Positions 10,935-21,856 of a stretch of DNA of 64,000 bases are shown here, in pieces. Position 1 is the first letter of the stretch; each line of letters starts with the position of its first letter. The stretch comes from Iris pallida (taxonomy: Eukaryota > Streptophyta > Magnoliopsida > Asparagales > Iridaceae). The notes under the pieces are model-generated. The model had not been told where the DNA came from, searched no databases, and was given only the letters and a program-made list of their open reading frames with translations. The translations under genes were made by a program, and so were the position numbers. The DNA lies in contig JANAVB010023996.1 of assembly GCA_029216955.1 (NCBI GenBank), positions 19,486,700 to 19,550,699 on the forward strand. The letters run 5' to 3'.

Positions 10935-12098
10935 CTATTTAATTTTTTTTATTTTTAATGCATGCTGCTAACGTATGTTGTTGTTCAGTAATTGGAATTT
11001 TTTTGAATTTTAAACGCATGTTGCTTACTAATTAATTTTTTTTAATTCATGTTGTTCACTAATTTATTTATTTTTTAACGCATATTTTACTCATTAAAAT
11101 ATATTTTTTGGGTTTTAAGTTGTATTGAACGCCTACTGCTCACTTATTTTAAAAAATCTGTTTTGGTCTTTTAACGATAATATTTTTTACTTTTCTAATG
11201 GTAATATTTTCGAAGAGAACGAATTTTTTTTATTATGATATTTTGTCAAATTAACCATATTTCTAATATTTACAGTATTTTTAGTATCATTTTTCAAAGT
11301 ATATTCGAATTTTTACTTTAATTTTAATGTCAATTATCAAAAATTTAAGCAAATATCGTAATTTTGACTTTTAATAAATAACATAAACCTATTATCCTAT
11401 TGAGAAAAATATTAAAGCATGGTCAATCTAATCTCAATATCATTTATTCTTTTAATATTAAAGCATGTTCAAGAAAATCTGAATATCATTTAATCAGTCT
11501 TCCACTATTTAATTTTTTTGTTTTGATTTTTAGTGCCTGCTGCTAACGTGTGTTGTTGTTCAGTAATTGAATTTATTTTTTGATTTTAAACGTATATTGC
11601 TTACAAATTAATTTATTTATTTTTAGTTTTTTAATGCATGTTGCTCACTAATTTATTTATTTTTTTAAACGCATACTTCCCTCATTAAATTTTTTTTGGG
11701 TTTTAAGTTGAATTGAACTCCTATTCCTCACTTATATTTTTAAAAAAATTGTTTTAGTTTTTTAACGATAATATTTTTTACTTTTCTAATGATAATATTT
11801 TTGAAAAGAATGAATTTTTTTATTGTGATATTTTGTCATATTAACCATTTTTCTAATATTTACAGTATTTTTAATATTATTTTCTAAAGTATATTCAAAT
11901 TTTTACATTAATTTTAATATCATTTATCGAAATTTTAAACAAATATCATAATTTTGACTTTTAATGAATATCATGAGCCAACTATCCTATTGAGAAAAAT
12001 ATTAAAGCATGGTCGATCTAATCTCAATATCATTTATTCATTTAATATTAAAGCATGTTCAAGAAAATTTGAATATCATTTAATCAGGCTTCCACTAC
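10935..12098. repeat. Internal duplication of about 580-590 bp
   Basis: Copy 1 (about 10935-11514) and copy 2 (about 11515-12098) both contain GCTAACG-TGTTGTTGTTCAGTAATTG, the TTTAACGATAATATTTTTTAC block and the AATATTAAAGCATG block in the same order. They have diverged by substitutions and small indels. No coding capacity is visible. Confidence 0.8.
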
Positions 12099-12480
12099 AT
12101 GGCAGCATAAAATATGAATATCATCTAGTTATGCCAAGTGACGGCAATGGCGACGACGAAGGTGGATTGTTATTCTTCAAAATATTGAATGTAGCAAGGC
12201 TACAAATTAAATCAATCCAATATGAATAAATTTAGGGTATTTTGTGAATTTTTATCAGCTTAAAGAAAAAATAAATATGAGCTAATTTAGGGTGTTCATT
12301 AAAAAATTAAAGTCAACAATGACCTACACTAGCAAGTTACCAAGATGTCAAAACTAAAAAACTGCATTAAATGATGTTCCTTACTATATTAATAGTCCAA
12401 GAAAACTCATTTAATAAGAACCATTTGATCAACAACCAATAATTCAGATTTGGGATGTATCGATACAAATTTTTAGAAGT
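12099..12480. other. AT-rich right portion of the TIR element, no gene
   Basis: Bases 11954-12229 contain a 91-codon open frame with no recognisable domain. Otherwise nothing beyond AT-rich sequence is seen. Confidence 0.4.
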
Positions 12481-12539
12481 TTGTGTTGAAGAATTTTCAT
12501 ATATATATAAAATCCACATACGCCTACACGTCTTTGCAA

Positions 12540-12605
12540 TTGGGGATTCGAACCTTGTCAGTCTCGTCTGTTGTTAGCATTGTTTTCGACATCAGCTACA
12601 TGTGC
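12540..12605 (-). ncRNA. tRNA-like (SINE-type) Pol III promoter module
   Basis: On the minus strand, GGTTCGAATCCCC (12554-12542) is a textbook B box and TAGCTGATGTCG (12599-12588) is a weak A box about 35 bases upstream. No acceptor stem pairing was found. Confidence 0.4.
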
Positions 12606-12610
12606 TGGAC

Positions 12611-12611
<1 letters not shown>

Positions 12612-12668
<57 letters not shown>
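12612..12668. repeat. (AT)n microsatellite
   Basis: Pure alternating AT immediately left of the Helitron-like element. Confidence 0.95.
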
Positions 12669-12670
<2 letters not shown>

Positions 12671-12946
12671 CACTATATAATGAGGCTTCAAAACGGCTCA
12701 AAAGTGAGCCGTCTAAGCCGTGATTATATCACGGTCCATTTTGTTTTTAAAAAAAATAATTATGTAAACAAATGTTGAAAACAGTTTAAAATTGTTATAT
12801 ATATTCAAAGTGGGGAATCGAACTCAACCAACAAAAAGAATACCTTCCACTTGAACCATATAAGTTAGAAGAGATATTTAACTATAATTGAATAATATTC
12901 TTATTATACATTATTATACGTGCAAAGCACGTACATTTACTAGTAT
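12669..12946 (+). mobile_element. Short non-autonomous Helitron-like element
   Basis: The right end has the Helitron layout: a 6-bp hairpin (ACGTGC AAA GCACGT, 12918-12932), a short spacer and CTAG followed by T near 12943-12947. The left end TCCACTATATAATGAGGC resembles Helitron 5' termini starting with TC. No Rep/helicase gene is present. The base before TC is T rather than the expected A, which lowers confidence in that boundary. Confidence 0.5.
12808..12868 (-). ncRNA. tRNA-like (SINE-type) Pol III promoter module inside the Helitron-like element
   Basis: On the minus strand, TGGTTCAAGTGG (12858-12847) matches the A box consensus and GAGTTCGATTCCC (12825-12813) the B box, with about 22 bases between them. 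Confidence 0.5.
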
Positions 12947-13106
12947 ATATAAGTAGCCCAATATTGTGTGGAGACAAATAACAAAAAAGAATAAACATAT
13001 TAGCGGACTCAAAACATTTTTGTACTCAACTTTCTACTTATTGGTGGTCACCGTTCATAGCCTTTCATTGATGGATAAGTTCTAACAAACCGACAAAAAA
13101 AATAAT
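12947..13106. other. Spacer, nothing recognised
   Basis: AT-rich sequence without repeats or frames that I can assign. Confidence 0.5.
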
Positions 13107-13244
13107 CGTGCACGTAAACCGAGAACACGTGATGGTCTCTCATTGGATCGGACTGGGACCCATCAAAATCGAGTCCTCCTGTTATCGTCAGGATCAAACT
13201 CGAACCAATGGGGGACCGTCACGTGTCCTCGGTTCATGCGTACG
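13107..13244. repeat. 138-bp imperfect inverted repeat (hairpin)
   Basis: The left arm (13107-13146) and the reverse complement of the right arm (13205-13244) match at roughly 32 of 40 positions, including CCGAG-ACACGTGATGGTC. The inner part still pairs partly around TCCTG/CAGGA. It could be a small foldback element or a hairpin RNA precursor. No TSD is evident. Confidence 0.6.
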
Positions 13245-13519
13245 GTCCTCCCGTCTGTCTGTGCAGCACAGTTGTTCACTGATTGTGTTGAACGAAATGA
13301 TTTTTTTTTCCGTTTGGAAACTTGCCGAATATTTCTTTTATTACTTAGTTATAAATAAAATATTCAAAGAAAATAAAATAAATACAAAAGAATACATAAA
13401 CAAAAATCCAAGGCTTAATATAATTTGGAACCCTATTACATAATTGTGCCACGTGTAAGTGAACATTGTTGCGGTACATGTCTTTCTGTATGGCGAGCAA
13501 TCAACTATGTAGGTAGTCA
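13245..13519. other. Spacer, nothing recognised
   Basis: AT-rich. Open frames here overlap the hairpin and show no domain. Confidence 0.5.
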
Positions 13520-13907
13520 GAGCATCATTAGTAAGGCCAACCCATTTTCTAGATTCTAGATTTAGAATGTAGGAGCTCTTTTTGTAGAATAGTAAGACTC
13601 ATCCTAAATTTTATTTCTAGATTTTTAACTCCAATCCACCCATAAGGGCTATAGGTTGGACCTGAGACTTTCTAGATTCAGAATGTAGTAAAACATTTTG
13701 TAGAATAGTAAATTCAATTTGGAGTCTAATTTTATATTTACATTATTTTTTTTTACTTTAATTTTTGACCACACAATGTTTGGGACCAAAGTTCATTTTA
13801 TTATTTTCTACTATTATCATACAAGTCCAATCCATTCTCCATTTACTTTTTTTTTTTAATGTTAGGTCTCAAGATAAAATTTTGAGTATCATCTACTAAT
13901 AATGCTC
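13520..13907. mobile_element. PIF/Harbinger-like MITE
   Basis: The terminal inverted repeats are GAGCATCATTAGTAAG on the left and the complement of CTACTAATAATGCTC on the right. The flanks are TCA and TTA, consistent with a decayed 3-bp TWA target duplication. The 388-bp length and lack of coding fit a Tourist-type MITE. Two internal related blocks (TTTAGAATGTAG and TTCAGAATGTAG) suggest an internal duplication. Confidence 0.6.
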
Positions 13908-13910
13908 TTA

Positions 13911-14600
13911 GGGGTGAGCACGATCCCGGTTTAGTTTGATTTTGAACCCGGAGTGTCATCTTTAGATTTTAAATTAAGAATCCAAATATCCGATCCTTTG
14001 GTCTGAACCAACCCAATCAGTCAAATTCAGTTCAATCAGTTCTATACAGTAAACCAAACAAGCTAAAATATATTTAAAACGTTGTTTAAATGTATTTGAA
14101 TACTTAAATAAAAAATGTTTAAATTTGTTAAGGTATTTCACAATCCGCTATTAATTTATTTTATTTTTCAATTCTTAATGATCGATCAGAATTTTTAATC
14201 TATATGTAATTGTAGTATAGTTGTCAGGTTCAATTCCAAATAGGTTTTAAAATCCGAACCGGACAGAAAAATTATATAAGGAAAAAACAAACTAACCAGA
14301 TTAAATCGTGTGCAATAAAATTCTAACTCAATTCAACTAAATTTGCAGTTTTTTGAATTGGTTCCTTTCTCGGTTCCTACGTATCCATAGATCATAGTGT
14401 ATATCGGCCGGACCGGACCAGACCAGGCTGGTCCGCAGCTCGGGTCAATCGGATTTGACCAAACTAGAATCGGGTTGGACTCAACCCGAAGGAAGAAGCA
14501 GGACGGACCGAAATAAAAATAGGAAAACTCAGCTCGGGCCCATGACCCGGGCAAGGTCTAGGCCGGTTCAGGATTGGGTTGGATCCGGCCCAGTATTTTA
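13911..14600. mobile_element. hAT-like element remnant
   Basis: It starts TAGGGGTGAGCACGATC, typical of plant hAT MITEs. GGTTT/CCGG-rich stretches at 13928-13965 and 14400-14595 are partly complementary. The matching right terminus (TGCTCACCCCTA) is absent, so the right boundary is a guess. Confidence 0.35.
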
Positions 14601-15086
14601 AAAAAAAAATTTGGAAAAAATGAAACTTTGAGAAGAAAAAATTGGAAAAAAATTTTTGGAAAAAGTTGGAGAAAACTAATTAATGTTATTATAATTTAAA
14701 TATGCTATAGCATTAACTAGCCAAAAATTTTCAGAAGAAAAAACTTGTTAAATTTTTGTCAATTTCAATATAATTTAAATCTGCTATAACATTAGCTAAA
14801 AAAATAAAACTGAAAGTTGCAAGTTGATATTTTATTTTCATAAAATTTGTAATAAAATGTACAAATATTTTTTCTCCTTTTTGTCGTCCGTCTTTCGTCC
14901 AAATTTATTGCTCAGCTCCTCCTCTCGTAGTATTTCTAAAGTGAGTGAGTGAAAGTCAAGCTCACTGATGCAGGCTCTTGCATCTATTATGTTTTGAGTA
15001 CGTTTTTTTCGCACGAACTCAATCTTGAACGCAGATGCAAGCTTCCAAAACATCTGACAGTATCATGCTTTTCTTCTTGCTAGCAT
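14601..15086. other. AT-rich flank left of Element A
   Basis: Two related blocks (TATAATTTAAATATGCTATA near 14690 and TATAATTTAAATCTGCTATA near 14770) form a short duplication. A minus-strand 71-codon open frame at 14838-15053 has a charged, somewhat protein-like translation (for example EILREEELSNKFG). It matches no family I know, and no exon neighbour is visible. A decayed gene fragment is possible but unsupported. Confidence 0.3.
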
Positions 15087-15091
15087 CCCTG
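15087..15091. repeat. Target site duplication of Element A, left copy (CCCTG)
   Basis: CCCTG precedes TGTCACGACC here and recurs immediately after the other end of the element at 26298-26302. Confidence 0.9.
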
Positions 15092-16339
15092 TGTCACGAC
15101 CCGCACCCTAGAGTAAGGGCACGAGAAGTGGGTACGTCCAGCCTACGGCGCAGTGTCGGCGGTAGAACGCTGTCCTAGGTCAATCATCTAACAATATAAA
15201 GTACCTGTACAGTTTATACTCTCCGAATGGAGGTGACAAACAGAAAACAATCTCAATCACATCTAGGTAGAAGAATGAAAGATAGATAGATAGACAGTAA
15301 CTCAAAGAGAACAGTAGAATAGATGAAATAAGTCCAAGTGTCTAGGATAACATAACATCAGAATGTTAACTCATAATACAATAAGTCTAAGAGTCTATAC
15401 ATCTCCACATCTCAAAATACAACTCAGAATGTGAGACAAAAAGATAATACAGAAAAGACTGTCTAGCTAAACTAGCCTAGACTACTGGGCAACATCCTCA
15501 GCTGCAGGTGGATCCTGCTGAGGGTCCACAACATAAGTATCATCTAGTCCTGCTCCATAATAGGTAGACACCAGGGTCTCATCCTCATCCTCTGTAATAT
15601 TTTCAACAGGTCCAGTCAGGACAGGAACGAGCATAATACATCTCACGCAGTGCATAGTATGATAGGAAATATAAAGCATGCAATAGAGTAAAATACAGAA
15701 AACGCTGAAAGAAGATACATGTAGCAAAAGAGATAACTGTAATGAAATATCTACTATAATAGAGAACTAGCAGTGTCTAGTGAGTCAGAGTAAAATATAG
15801 ACATGTGAAATGGCATAGGAGATTCATAACTACAGCTAAGAGTGATTCATGACTATAGCTACTGGGGTAATATCCACATGACTATTTCCACTCCCCCATC
15901 CCCAATCAATACACAAGGATCCATTCAAGTTATGTTAAGATTCGTGATAAGCCCATAAATGGGAGATTCATGAGAGGCTCTGTGAGCATGAGAGTACATG
16001 AGTCACAAGCGATTCGTGAATCTATGAAAGCATAGAGATACATGATGATTCATGAAAAGTACAAACATGCTGTATTTGATGCTCCCGAGGGGGATAACAT
16101 CTCATAAAAAGATCCATATAGTACCAATCCGTGATAACAATCGTGTCAGCATCAAGTAAAGTAATCTAGAGCAAGAATATAAATCCTGGCAAATATGAAA
16201 CGGTCAGAGAATGTACTCGCCTGCTGTATGAACGTCTGTAAAGAATATACTGTCTGAGGAGAGGTGTCTGGCTCCTGATCAGAGCAACACAAGTCACAAT
16301 GTATTCTAAATAGTGAAAATGAAGTCTACTATGCATACT

Positions 16340-16780
16340 ACATGATTCTAGGTCAATCTGGTCAAAAGTCAACTCTTGGTCAACTCAACAGTCAAACTAG
16401 GTCACAGAAAGTCATACTAGGTCAAATAAGGTCAAACAAGATCAAACAAGGTCAAACAAATTTAATCTAGGTTAAAGTCAACTCCTGGTCAACATTCTAA
16501 TCAAACTAGTCAAATACTAGTCAACATGATCAATCTGGGTCAAGTCTAGGTCAAATTTAGACCAACTAAGGTATTGGTCAAACAAAGACTAGTCAGCAAG
16601 ATAATTAGGTCAAACAAAGACTAGTCAATAAGGTAATTGGGTCAAACATGGTCAGACTAGTTAAACTAGTCATTTTTAGGTTAATTAGGTCATGGTTTGA
16701 CCAATAGTTGACTTTAGTCAACCATGGTCAACAAGGTCAACTAGTTAGTGTTTTTGGTCATTAGGTCAATTGAGTTAGCC
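16340..16780 (-). promoter_or_regulatory. Dense W-box (TTGACC) cluster in the LTR
   Basis: The plus strand carries at least 15 GGTCAA and several further GTCAA words in about 430 bp, which are TTGACC/TTGAC cores in the element's sense direction. WRKY factors bind such cores in plants. Binding here is inference. The same block recurs at 23150-23575 and 39417-39840, and in shorter form near 56330-56410. Confidence 0.5.
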
Positions 16781-16855
16781 TCTAATGCCATAGGCTAGCA
16801 AACTAGGCCATAAGCTAGATAACCTATAGGTTTCCATATAAACTATATTTATAAG

Positions 16856-17380
<525 letters not shown>

Positions 17381-17799
17381 ATTAGAGTGAGGGAGAGTGA
17401 ATGAGAGAGAGGGATAGAGAACACACAGGAAATGGGGGGGCTGTTCTCAGTTTTCCTGAGAACAGGAAACAGCCCCCAAACACACACACAGTCACATATA
17501 TACATATATATGTATATATATACACAACTACCAATATACACAACTAAACATCCCCAAAACTCACCTACACACTCACATACATATATACTACATATATATA
17601 CACTGAAAATACACTAATACATGTATAAATCATATTAAAATTTGATTTGAAATTCGTTTTTACAAAACTGGAAAATTAACCCAAAACTGGAAATATTGCA
17701 CTGTTCATTCGAAAAGTAGGTAATCCTAATTTCTCATACAAAACCGAGCTAAGGCTCGATACTAGTGCTTGGTAAGTGAGTCCCACAATGTACCCTAGT

Positions 17800-18320
17800 G
17801 TCTAGGGGGCCTGACACGACACCACGACACGGTTTAACGTGTCCAAACTCACAAAAACTCCACTCGGGTAAACTGGGATACACGAACACGTACACAGCGT
17901 CGTGCACGTGTTCACGTGTCTCGTGGACACGACACGAGCCACATGGGGCCTCGTGGTCATGCCCACGTATAGCCCACGTGTTGGGCTACACACTCGTGTC
18001 ATCATGAGGTGTCCTCGACTCGTGTTCATGCGACACGAGTCGCGTGTCTAAGTTGAATTTTCGACTGGACTGTGCGCGTGCACTGCAGTGCGTGTCCAGT
18101 GCGAGTGAGATTTCTCACTCGACACGACACGAGAAGTTGTAAGATTTTGGGGGCATGTTCGCAGACATTGCCCCCTCGTGTCCACCAATTTTGGTGTGTC
18201 GAAGTGCCCTGTGCAGTGAGCACGAAGGGTGTGGTAGCAGGGCACTGTGCGCAAGCCTCGTGCAGTGAGTTCGTGTCCGTTTTGGACACGGACACGACTC
18301 AGAAATGTGTTCAGTCCACT
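17800..18320. promoter_or_regulatory. G-box and ACACG/CGTGT-rich block in the LTR
   Basis: CACGTG hexamers lie near 17906, 17914 and 17976 among many CGTGT and ACACG words. The right LTR (24690-25200) has five CACGTG in the matching place. bZIP and bHLH factors bind such sites in plants. Function is inferred. Confidence 0.4.
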
Positions 18321-19376
18321 TGGGTTGTGACCTACTAGTCTAGGGCTACCAGAAAATATAATTTGTTTTACAAAAACACAAAAACAGATTCTTTGTGGCA
18401 TTTCATCAAACAAGGTTTCCTAGTCTAGGATACGTGTCCGATACGGACACCAACCCAATCCTATTTTTTACCAAACTTGACCCACAGTTTCCTAGTACCT
18501 AGATGCATGCAAATATGAAGAGAAAACACATTATTAACAAGGTTTATGGGCATTTACCTATTTGTGCAAATCCAATAAAAATCAATAAAGAGGGGGGGGT
18601 GTCCTCTTCTCTTGGTGATGCCCAAAGCCCCTCAAATCCTCAATAGCAGGCCCTAACTAGTACCCTCTAGTGTAGGGGAGTCCAATACAAGAAACTAGAG
18701 TGAATTTGGATCAAAATTGATCAAGTTGTGGTCTTGTGAAGAAATGGGAATTTCAAGGGTTAAAATTCATGTAAAAATGTTCATGAATGATACAATGGGT
18801 TAATATAGGATGGTGTAGGGCTAGGGGGGTGTCCTTGACTTTCCTTCATGGAGAAGGCAAGGACTTTGGTGTAAAGTCTTGATATTTTGAGTGGTTTAAG
18901 CAAAATATCTAATAAAGTAATATCAATATATTTATCCCACTTTAACCATGACCAAATATCTATCCCCTTAGTCATTCTAGGTTAGTAGCTAACCTCTAGA
19001 TTAGGCCAAACTTGGTTATGGACTATCATGACACTAATCAATAATTAATTAATAATAAAAACACATAAATCCAAATAATTCTAAATAAATCCTAGAAAAT
19101 TACCAAAATACCCTTTTAGGCTAAAATCACTAATTTGGTGTTCTAAGCCTATGGCTAAGCTCACATGGTCATGGCAACTCCTAGTTTAAGGAATAACTAG
19201 GGTTTACACTAAGGTTTTACTAGTAAAGTCACAAAGTCATAAGTCATGACTTTGGAAATGGTTTAACTTAACTAAAATCACCCAAAAATTATATTATGAC
19301 TAAAATACCACTAATAAATAATAAAAAATAATAAATTTTCAAAAAATACCCTAATTTTAGAAAACTGGGTATTACA

Positions 19377-19400
19377 AGTCTACCCACCTTAAAATAATTT
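19377..19400 (-). other. Polypurine tract of Element A
   Basis: On the minus strand AAGGTGGGTAGACT lies directly before the LTR start TGTAATACCC. It is preceded by a GAGGACGAAATTATTTT segment, the usual end of plant gypsy interiors. Confidence 0.8.
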
Positions 19401-20224
19401 CGTCCTCGAAATTTAGATGGTCGTACTCCTCCTAGGTCAAACCTCCAACAATCAGGGACGAAGCTACTACCTAACAACATGCAAGGTCAATAAGCAAAAT
19501 ATGGGTAGTAGACCTATACTGGGTCATGTCCAAAAATTGGTTGGCAGTTTTTTTTGGTCATAAGGTGTCCTCAATTCAAATCGAAATCAAGTAACTCCAT
19601 GGGGTAAATCAGGATGGAGCCTCGGGTCAGGAAAATCGTACTAAGTAAATGAAGCACACAATGGTATGCCTGAGTGGGACACTAAGGTCATGGGTATAGA
19701 GTGTCATGTCTAGGTCATGTATGTGAAATTAGTTTTGAGAAAACAACTAGTCTTGTGCTCCAAATCTAAAAGTCACGGTAACTTGCCTACGATGATCATA
19801 ATTTAGAGTGGGAAAGGTCTATGGCCTAAATAGAACCAAAAATCGTGATGAAATAGTAGTGTAAAGGGGCAGGTTAAATGGGACAGTCCTGGTCATAGGT
19901 ATAGACTAGGAAGATAAGGAAACAATAAATCACAGGGCTAAAAGGGTTACCATTCTATGGTCAGTGCTACTCTATCAAAAGGCATAGCATATACATTAAT
20001 TCATTTAGAGGAAAATTCTTGACAAAAGAGTTTAGTCAAGAATTATATTAATAGCTAAAGCTACTTCTACTCCTACTCCTAAGTAAGAGATGAAGAAACA
20101 AACAACAATCGACAAAATCAAAATGAACTACCAGGTCAAAACTGATCACAAAAAAAGAACAGGTTGGAGCAGATGGAATTGGATTTCAAGATAGATAAAA
20201 TAAAGCAAGGTGGGAATGGAATTT
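19401..20224 (-). other. Element A non-coding interior where pol is missing
   Basis: About 820 bp without any pol motif on either strand. A 63-codon minus frame (19289-19480) overlaps the polypurine tract and keeps only the extreme end of pol-like sequence. Confidence 0.6.
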
Positions 20225-20331
20225 AAAAGAACAGAACCTGCAAGCACATCGCCAACTGCCTGAGCATCCTCAATTGTCATGGCGTAAGCACGCCCCTGCT
20301 GACCTCTTCCAGCCTGCTGCTGAAACTGCAA
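20225..20331 (-). pseudogene. Protease N-terminal remnant in Element A
   Basis: The segment GRAYAMTIEDAQAVGD and the following AGSVLLNS align with the lead-in to the gypsy protease (compare AGTILVNS in Element B). The sequence diverges just before where the catalytic DSGA motif should be. This frame is +1 relative to gag, the change lying at an A6 run on the plus strand (20330-20335). Both assembly copies agree, so the shift is real. Confidence 0.6.
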
Positions 20332-21643
20332 AAAATCTCTGCTGCTGTGGCTGTAACGGTCCTCTCTGCTGCTGTCCTACCGGAGCCTTGGCTCCTACTC
20401 CTGGTGCTGCTTCCTGTGCTACTCTGCCTGTGAACTGGGAACACTCCCTGAGCTGGTGGTCCGCTGCCCCACATAGTAGGCACCAGCCCAACCTCTTCCT
20501 GCACTCTCCCCATCCATGTCCCGATTTCTTACAGTAGGGACAACTGGTAGTCTGCTGTCTCGGGGCCTGCTGCTGCTGTCTCGGCTGCTGATACTGCTGT
20601 GGCTGCCTCTGCTGATGCTGATAGTGAGGCCTCTTGGCCTGACCTCCACTGCTGCCTGCTCCCTGTGTATCACGGCCCCTCTTGAGCTTCAGCTCAAGAT
20701 CATCCTCAGCTGCCATCGCTCCTGCTAGGATCTCCTCAAAGGTGGCATTCCTGTCACTCTTGGTCAAGGACTTGACTTCCTTGACCAAGCCCTTCCTGAA
20801 CCTCCTCGCCTTTGCTGTCTCGCTAAGGCCCTCCACAAATCTGCTCAACCGGCAAAACTCACCGGAATACTCCTCTACAGTCTGGTTCCCCTGAACCAGG
20901 TTCTCGAACTGGTTCTCCAAAGCACCGACTGCCTGATCCGGGAAAAACTTCCCCTTGAAGAGCTCCTTGAAAACTCTCCATGTCTGCCCTGGAGTGCCTA
21001 CTCTCGGGTCCGTCTGATACCAGGTACGGGCAAGATCCCGTATCTGGCTGGCTGCTGCCTCTATCTGTAGTACGGCTGGTATCTCCGCCAGTCGAAAAAT
21101 CTCCTCAATGTGCTCAATCCAGTCATCAGCATAAAAAATCCTCTCTGTCCCCAAGAAGTCCCTGGGGTTCATCTTCTTGAAGTCCTGAATGCCCGGAATC
21201 CTCTGCTGTCGCGACTGTCCCAATCCTCCCTGTGGCTGGACAGCCAACCTCTCCACCGTCGCTCTAGCCAGCTGATGGACCTCATCTATGCCCCTGGTAA
21301 ACTCCGTCGTATGACGCTGCTGCTGGGCCTGCTGCGTCTCTAGGAAATGCTGGAAGTATGAAAACATCTGTGCAGCATCCACTAATCCAGATGGCATCGG
21401 CGGCTGGAACTGCTGCTGGTGCTGCTGAAACTGTGGCTGACGAAACTGCGGAGGAGGCATGTCTGGGGTAGCTGGGATGGTCCCCCGAATAAGTAGAGGT
21501 GCACCCCCAAATGTGGCAGAAGCTCCCACATGAGCTGGAGTAAGGGGAGCTGTGGTCCCCGGGTCCTGGTGAGCTGGACGAGAGGTGGCAGACCTCTCAG
21601 TGGTGTCACCTGGATCGAGACGCTGTGATCGTGTCTCCACCAT
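20270..21643 (-). CDS. gag: Gag polyprotein of Element A (intact, 457 aa)
   Basis: A complete frame from ATG (MVETRSQRLDPGD) on the minus strand. Residues about 1-160 are P/Q-rich. About 165-320 form the retrotransposon gag (capsid-like) domain, with ADDWIEHIEEIFRLA, ARTWYQTDP, FKGKFFPDQ and a VEEYSGEFCRLSRF segment. About 335-370 are Q-rich and basic. Two CCHC knuckles follow (CPYCKKSGHGWGEC and CLLCGAADHQLREC), then a Q-rich tail. Family members package retrotransposon RNA into cytoplasmic particles. It lies just downstream of the right-hand LTR, as expected. It is the only intact retrotransposon gene in the window. The C-terminal 20 or so codons are out of frame relative to related gag-pol proteins. 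Confidence 0.92.
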   Translation of the reverse strand: MVETRSQRLDPGDTTERSATSRPAHQDPGTTAPLTPAHVGASATFGGAPLLIRGTIPATPDMPPPQFRQPQFQQHQQQFQPPMPSGLVDAAQMFSYFQHFLETQQAQQQRHTTEFTRGIDEVHQLARATVERLAVQPQGGLGQSRQQRIPGIQDFKKMNPRDFLGTERIFYADDWIEHIEEIFRLAEIPAVLQIEAAASQIRDLARTWYQTDPRVGTPGQTWRVFKELFKGKFFPDQAVGALENQFENLVQGNQTVEEYSGEFCRLSRFVEGLSETAKARRFRKGLVKEVKSLTKSDRNATFEEILAGAMAAEDDLELKLKRGRDTQGAGSSGGQAKRPHYQHQQRQPQQYQQPRQQQQAPRQQTTSCPYCKKSGHGWGECRKRLGWCLLCGAADHQLRECSQFTGRVAQEAAPGVGAKAPVGQQQRGPLQPQQQRFFAVSAAGWKRSAGACLRHDN

Positions 21644-21856
21644 CCTGAAGACAGATCAATAAGGAAGTCAATAACGGTACAAGGATGATAGTATCAAAGG
21701 ACAATATGAAATAGATTATACAGATTTGAACAATAGTCAGTAGATTCAAATCCATAGAAATTTCCTAACTGTGATTGAGTATCCACTCTCTCTAAGCCTA
21801 TTTCTTAAATCCTATCACAGGCTGTAGTGATACTCTAGTTCGAATACCACTACATA

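Larger units (their letters stand above)
10527..12500. mobile_element. Probable non-autonomous TIR DNA transposon
   Basis: The left end (GGGTTCTTCTACAATACATG from 10527) and the reverse complement of the right end share TTCTTC-ACA and then an 18/19 match, TGTATCRATACATCCCAAA. AT repeats flank both sides, so a target duplication cannot be judged. The interior is very AT-rich, has no gene and is built from a large internal duplication. Mutator-like is possible, but the superfamily is not established. Confidence 0.4.

Noticed and set aside
14838..15053. Last exon of a host gene on the minus strand
   Set aside because: The translation looks protein-like, but there is no upstream coding sequence, splice context or recognisable family.
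15482..15727. 81-residue minus-strand frame repeated at 22279 and 38554
   Set aside because: Conserved only as part of the LTR. The hydrophobic N-terminus and acidic C-terminus are suggestive, but there is no family match and no sign of selection on codons.
16340..16780. CRISPR-like or simple tandem repeat from recurrent GGTCAA
   Set aside because: Spacing is irregular, units are only about 6 bases and the region is within a plant LTR.
18026..18413. Overlapping frames in the CACGTG-rich LTR block (also at 24939, 34362, 41212)
   Set aside because: They recur only because the LTR recurs, are overlapping in several frames and show no domain.
20274..21609. Plus-strand and alternate-frame ORFs opposite gag of Element A
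   Set aside because: They are shadows of the gag frame, produced by its Q/P-rich codon composition.
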